From: Haematococcus lacustris
Taxonomy: Eukaryota; Chlorophyta; Chlorophyceae; Chlamydomonadales; Haematococcaceae
Direction: 5' to 3'
Assembly: GCA_030144725.1 (NCBI GenBank)
Contig: JASKMD010000005.1
Location: forward strand, 5,629,212 to 5,693,211
Length of the DNA stretch: 64,000 bases
The translations under genes were made by a program, and so were the position numbers. The notes beneath the pieces were generated by a model, which saw only the letters and a list, made by a program, of their open reading frames with translations, did no database searches and was not told the DNA's origin. Position 1 is the stretch's first letter. Every line of letters starts with the position of its first letter. Below, in pieces: positions 62,801 through 64,000 of this stretch.

Positions 62801-64000
62801 CTCTATGATGGTGGGCCTCCAGTGGACGTTGTAATAGCTTTCTTGGTTGTTGCCGTTCCAGTGCCATCCGTCAATGGCCGTGATGGACTCTTGGTGGTCA
62901 TACATGGCTCCTAGCATGATCCCTAGCTGCTCGTTTTTGTGTTGGCGTACAGTATCGGCTTTCCATGTACTGAGATTGGCCAGGGTCATGATGGGTATGT
63001 GTGTCACTACGTCAGGGATGGTCTGGGTGTGTCGATCGTCAGCTTCTGTGTGTCTGTCTTCCGCTGGTCTCTTGCTGCCGATCCTGGGCTGCGGCGTGGG
63101 CTGTTTCGCAGTCGGTGGCTTGGGGACGTTGTTTGTGAGTTTGGATCTCGCGGTCGCCGTTGTGGGTTTCGGTGTAGGCGGCTGTGTGTCCTTCGCGAGT
63201 GTCTTGGTTGTCATGTATGCTCGGATGTCCGTATAGCGGGGCCCGGTGTGGGCGGTGGTGTGAGGAGTGAGCTCTGTGAGTCCTGCGGCCCAGGCTCGGA
63301 TCCGCCGTTGGTCTGCTGGTAGGGTAAGCGTAGTATCCCGTTTCCCCAGGATGGTCTTGGCTTCCGTCGCGGTTGGGCAGTGGTCCATGGTCGCCATGGC
63401 CGTAAGTCTATTTAGGGCGATGATGTGCTTTTGTTTCACCTTAGTGCCGAAGCGTTTCCTGAGACCATCCCCTGACATGATGTGTATATTATCCTGGCAG
63501 ATGAGCTCCGAAGGGTGTGCCAGTCCTAGGCTCTTGAGGCATGTAATGCATGCGCTGACTATGTCCCGTGGTAGCGGGCTAGCGCTCTGTGTTATGAGTT
63601 GCCCAAGAGCTTTAGTCTCCTTGGGGTAGAGGGGTGCCCCTTCGTGTGTGGCGAAGAGGTTTGCTGTGGTGGTATGCAGGAGTTGTCTGGCCCGCAGGGT
63701 GTGTTGCAATAGGTTGGGAATTCGGTGTCCATGTTTAGCGGCCTGAGCGTAGAGCCAGGTGATCTTTTTGTGAAGCATGCACCTCGATATGTGTGCGTAT
63801 GTGTTGTCCGCGGACTGGAGACTGGAGACTAGGGCTGTGGTGTTCCTGGCATGGTACTCTTGGGCTGCTGAGCTGATGCCAAGGCCAAGCTTGTCTATGT
63901 CGTCCCGGATGACGGCATTGGGTGTGCCCAGTGGGAGGTTGAGCTTATGCTTGACGCATTGGTTGACTGCCCTGTCAAAGAGGTCTAGGTCCCCCGGGGT
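59879..64000 (-). CDS. Non-LTR retrotransposon ORF with PHD, RNase H and RLE (partial)
   Basis: The minus frame is open from the right edge of the window to a stop at 59879 (1373 codons), so the true start and the reverse transcriptase lie beyond the window. The first 75 codons (LGTPNAVIRDDIDKLGLGIS) look like the region after the RT thumb. Counting from the first internal Met (63778): a PHD finger at about 354-400 (CTCELCWEP...MCNNCMRAYHPAC...CPVC), an RNase H domain at about 835-966 with the catalytic order D (YTDGS), E (KAELAA), D (ATDSL), D (GNEAADTLA), a CCHC finger at about 1083-1100 (CPLCGEADSATHLLSGC) and a PD-(D/E)xK restriction-like endonuclease at about 1170-1200 (RPDIIMV...ILEIKY). 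RNase H together with this endonuclease fits Dualen/RandI-type elements of green algae. The frame is intact, suggesting recent activity. Confidence 0.85.
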   Translation of the reverse strand, partial: TPGDLDLFDRAVNQCVKHKLNLPLGTPNAVIRDDIDKLGLGISSAAQEYHARNTTALVSSLQSADNTYAHISRCMLHKKITWLYAQAAKHGHRIPNLLQHTLRARQLLHTTTANLFATHEGAPLYPKETKALGQLITQSASPLPRDIVSACITCLKSLGLAHPSELICQDNIHIMSGDGLRKRFGTKVKQKHIIALNRLTAMATMDHCPTATEAKTILGKRDTTLTLPADQRRIRAWAAGLTELTPHTTAHTGPRYTDIRAYMTTKTLAKDTQPPTPKPTTATARSKLTNNVPKPPTAKQPTPQPRIGSKRPAEDRHTEADDRHTQTIPDVVTHIPIMTLANLSTWKADTVRQHKNEQLGIMLGAMYDHQESITAIDGWHWNGNNQESYYNVHWRPTIIEKWALQMYKKEGYTPAHTEDICRADAEHVCTCELCWEPKEDSPMCNNCMRAYHPACLAKTGLAGQARDDHWLCPVCAHGEDDLKTAMRQSVETDLIKAHWHPTTEPKPLILAHIDYTDKKNEYDADNSKRQEARRRPPDAALPEHTRQGLPDPHTWIPRCTDLHSRATFHTSPVNPQTDIVGTGRCEITLQNHSHITTQAMCGGSQGPNLPQHSLIEHVVAHDEAGRTVGLINKTTYQNLTTWLQHTPHPRDPAMELAALLRRNNTQSTPQPLLAAQNKAITTLYNTQYFPSTVQRWANPLTVRAETTTYWSPDINDTAYGAHHNCLLVRHTGLSTWNVPAEDALALKCIKHAIHSATMEEATATILLIPGKKGISYPKHIAMLKSYPEYCQHLATIPLDKSRAATKSCKHATLLTYIVWNKAGQQLVTKGNPQGWLANTATALHPRPERHPKHNQPSKHVQPTQLPSGHYKHTHLPADRELPATGHMRQPNQIAPPFCTTSRMVIPNWRTVTYTDGSCMQGTDRAPSRKVGAGVYTPVNDERLTIALPDHSTINKAELAAIHAAIKSGATHIATDSLCSIYQIRRALANPMSLRTHHHRDILADIATLIMNSRDTIHLRKVRAHSGIIGNEAADTLAKHAAMYPEQAHTQAPHENTEQQTWLSATTETGTTIPLPDCRHSVRTHMRAKHKLGLANQDSIYYQMSQDIARAAAKGSCERVMLDPGIPTAAQRTALLYRTGGLYNQKLAMRWGKTADDRCPLCGEADSATHLLSGCTRTAALVQERHNGAGRLITKAISKGSQGGCITYTDIGSHARGEQNDMDLPNTTLSDTLAAIGLPAAHNTTTRPDIIMVSTKSNKRNRDKDESNKHVTILEIKYCADSRWTEQLEKASTQHAALATAIREAGNTVTIRPILLGIGGITYEAHTKQHMRELGVTHTNTIKLLNKLTRHAVISSHSIAKTSYRLRARKGDWG

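Overview
The window looks like nuclear DNA of a chlorophycean (volvocalean) green alga. It is GC-rich and very rich in CAG/CTG and G-tract microsatellites. Its genes are broken into many short exons with GT..AG introns, and one encodes a thylakoid-lumen protein with a bipartite transit peptide. The mobile elements resemble those known from Chlamydomonas relatives. From memory, the style of the repeat-encoded peptides recalls Haematococcus, but that is an inference and no search was run. A 500-base block of N at 45441-45940 is an assembly gap.

Host genes with a supported identity are: a CANT1-type calcium-activated nucleotidase (apyrase) on the minus strand at about 15.48-11.93 kb; a leucine-rich-repeat protein on the minus strand at about 22.8-18.7 kb; a TL20.3-type thylakoid-lumen pentapeptide-repeat protein at 28358-31144 (seven exons, complete); PDCD5 at 50573-52053 (five exons, complete); and a mu-homology-domain, TML/muniscin-like protein at 52779-57253. 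Unrecognised multi-exon genes lie on the minus strand at 17.0-18.7 kb and 33.2-35.8 kb, and a single-exon ORF lies at 48.65-49.33 kb.

Mobile DNA dominates the rest. There is a Ty3/gypsy-like gag and protease remnant at 9.5-11.4 kb. A tRNA-headed SINE sits at 13.8 kb. A near-complete hAT-like DNA transposon at 23.2-27.1 kb has matching TIRs, a target-site duplication and a two-exon transposase, and an internally replaced relative lies at 36.7-38.0 kb. A TIR-bounded MITE lies at 49.5-50.4 kb. The 3' two thirds of a large non-LTR retrotransposon ORF (PHD finger, RNase H, restriction-like endonuclease) run off the right edge. Three remnants carry the C-terminal signature of Fanzor/TnpB-like RNA-guided nucleases (about 15.8-16.7, 47.7 and 59.3-59.6 kb).

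The first 8.7 kb is one large inverted duplication of a gene-like unit with minisatellite-filled introns. Long arrays of (CCCT)n, (GGGCT)n, (GGGGA)n, (GGGA)n and (CCTGA/CCTGTA/CCCGA)n, and two minisatellites sharing the core CAGGGTCCTG in opposite orientation, fill much of the remaining space. Many long open frames in these arrays are artefacts of repeat units without stop codons.

The most informative cross-links are these. The SINE shares its 3' tail, including a covarying hairpin, with the non-LTR retrotransposon. A copy of a PDCD5 exon sits inside an intron of the TL20.3 gene 21 kb away. The short hAT relative has its interior replaced by a different dispersed repeat.
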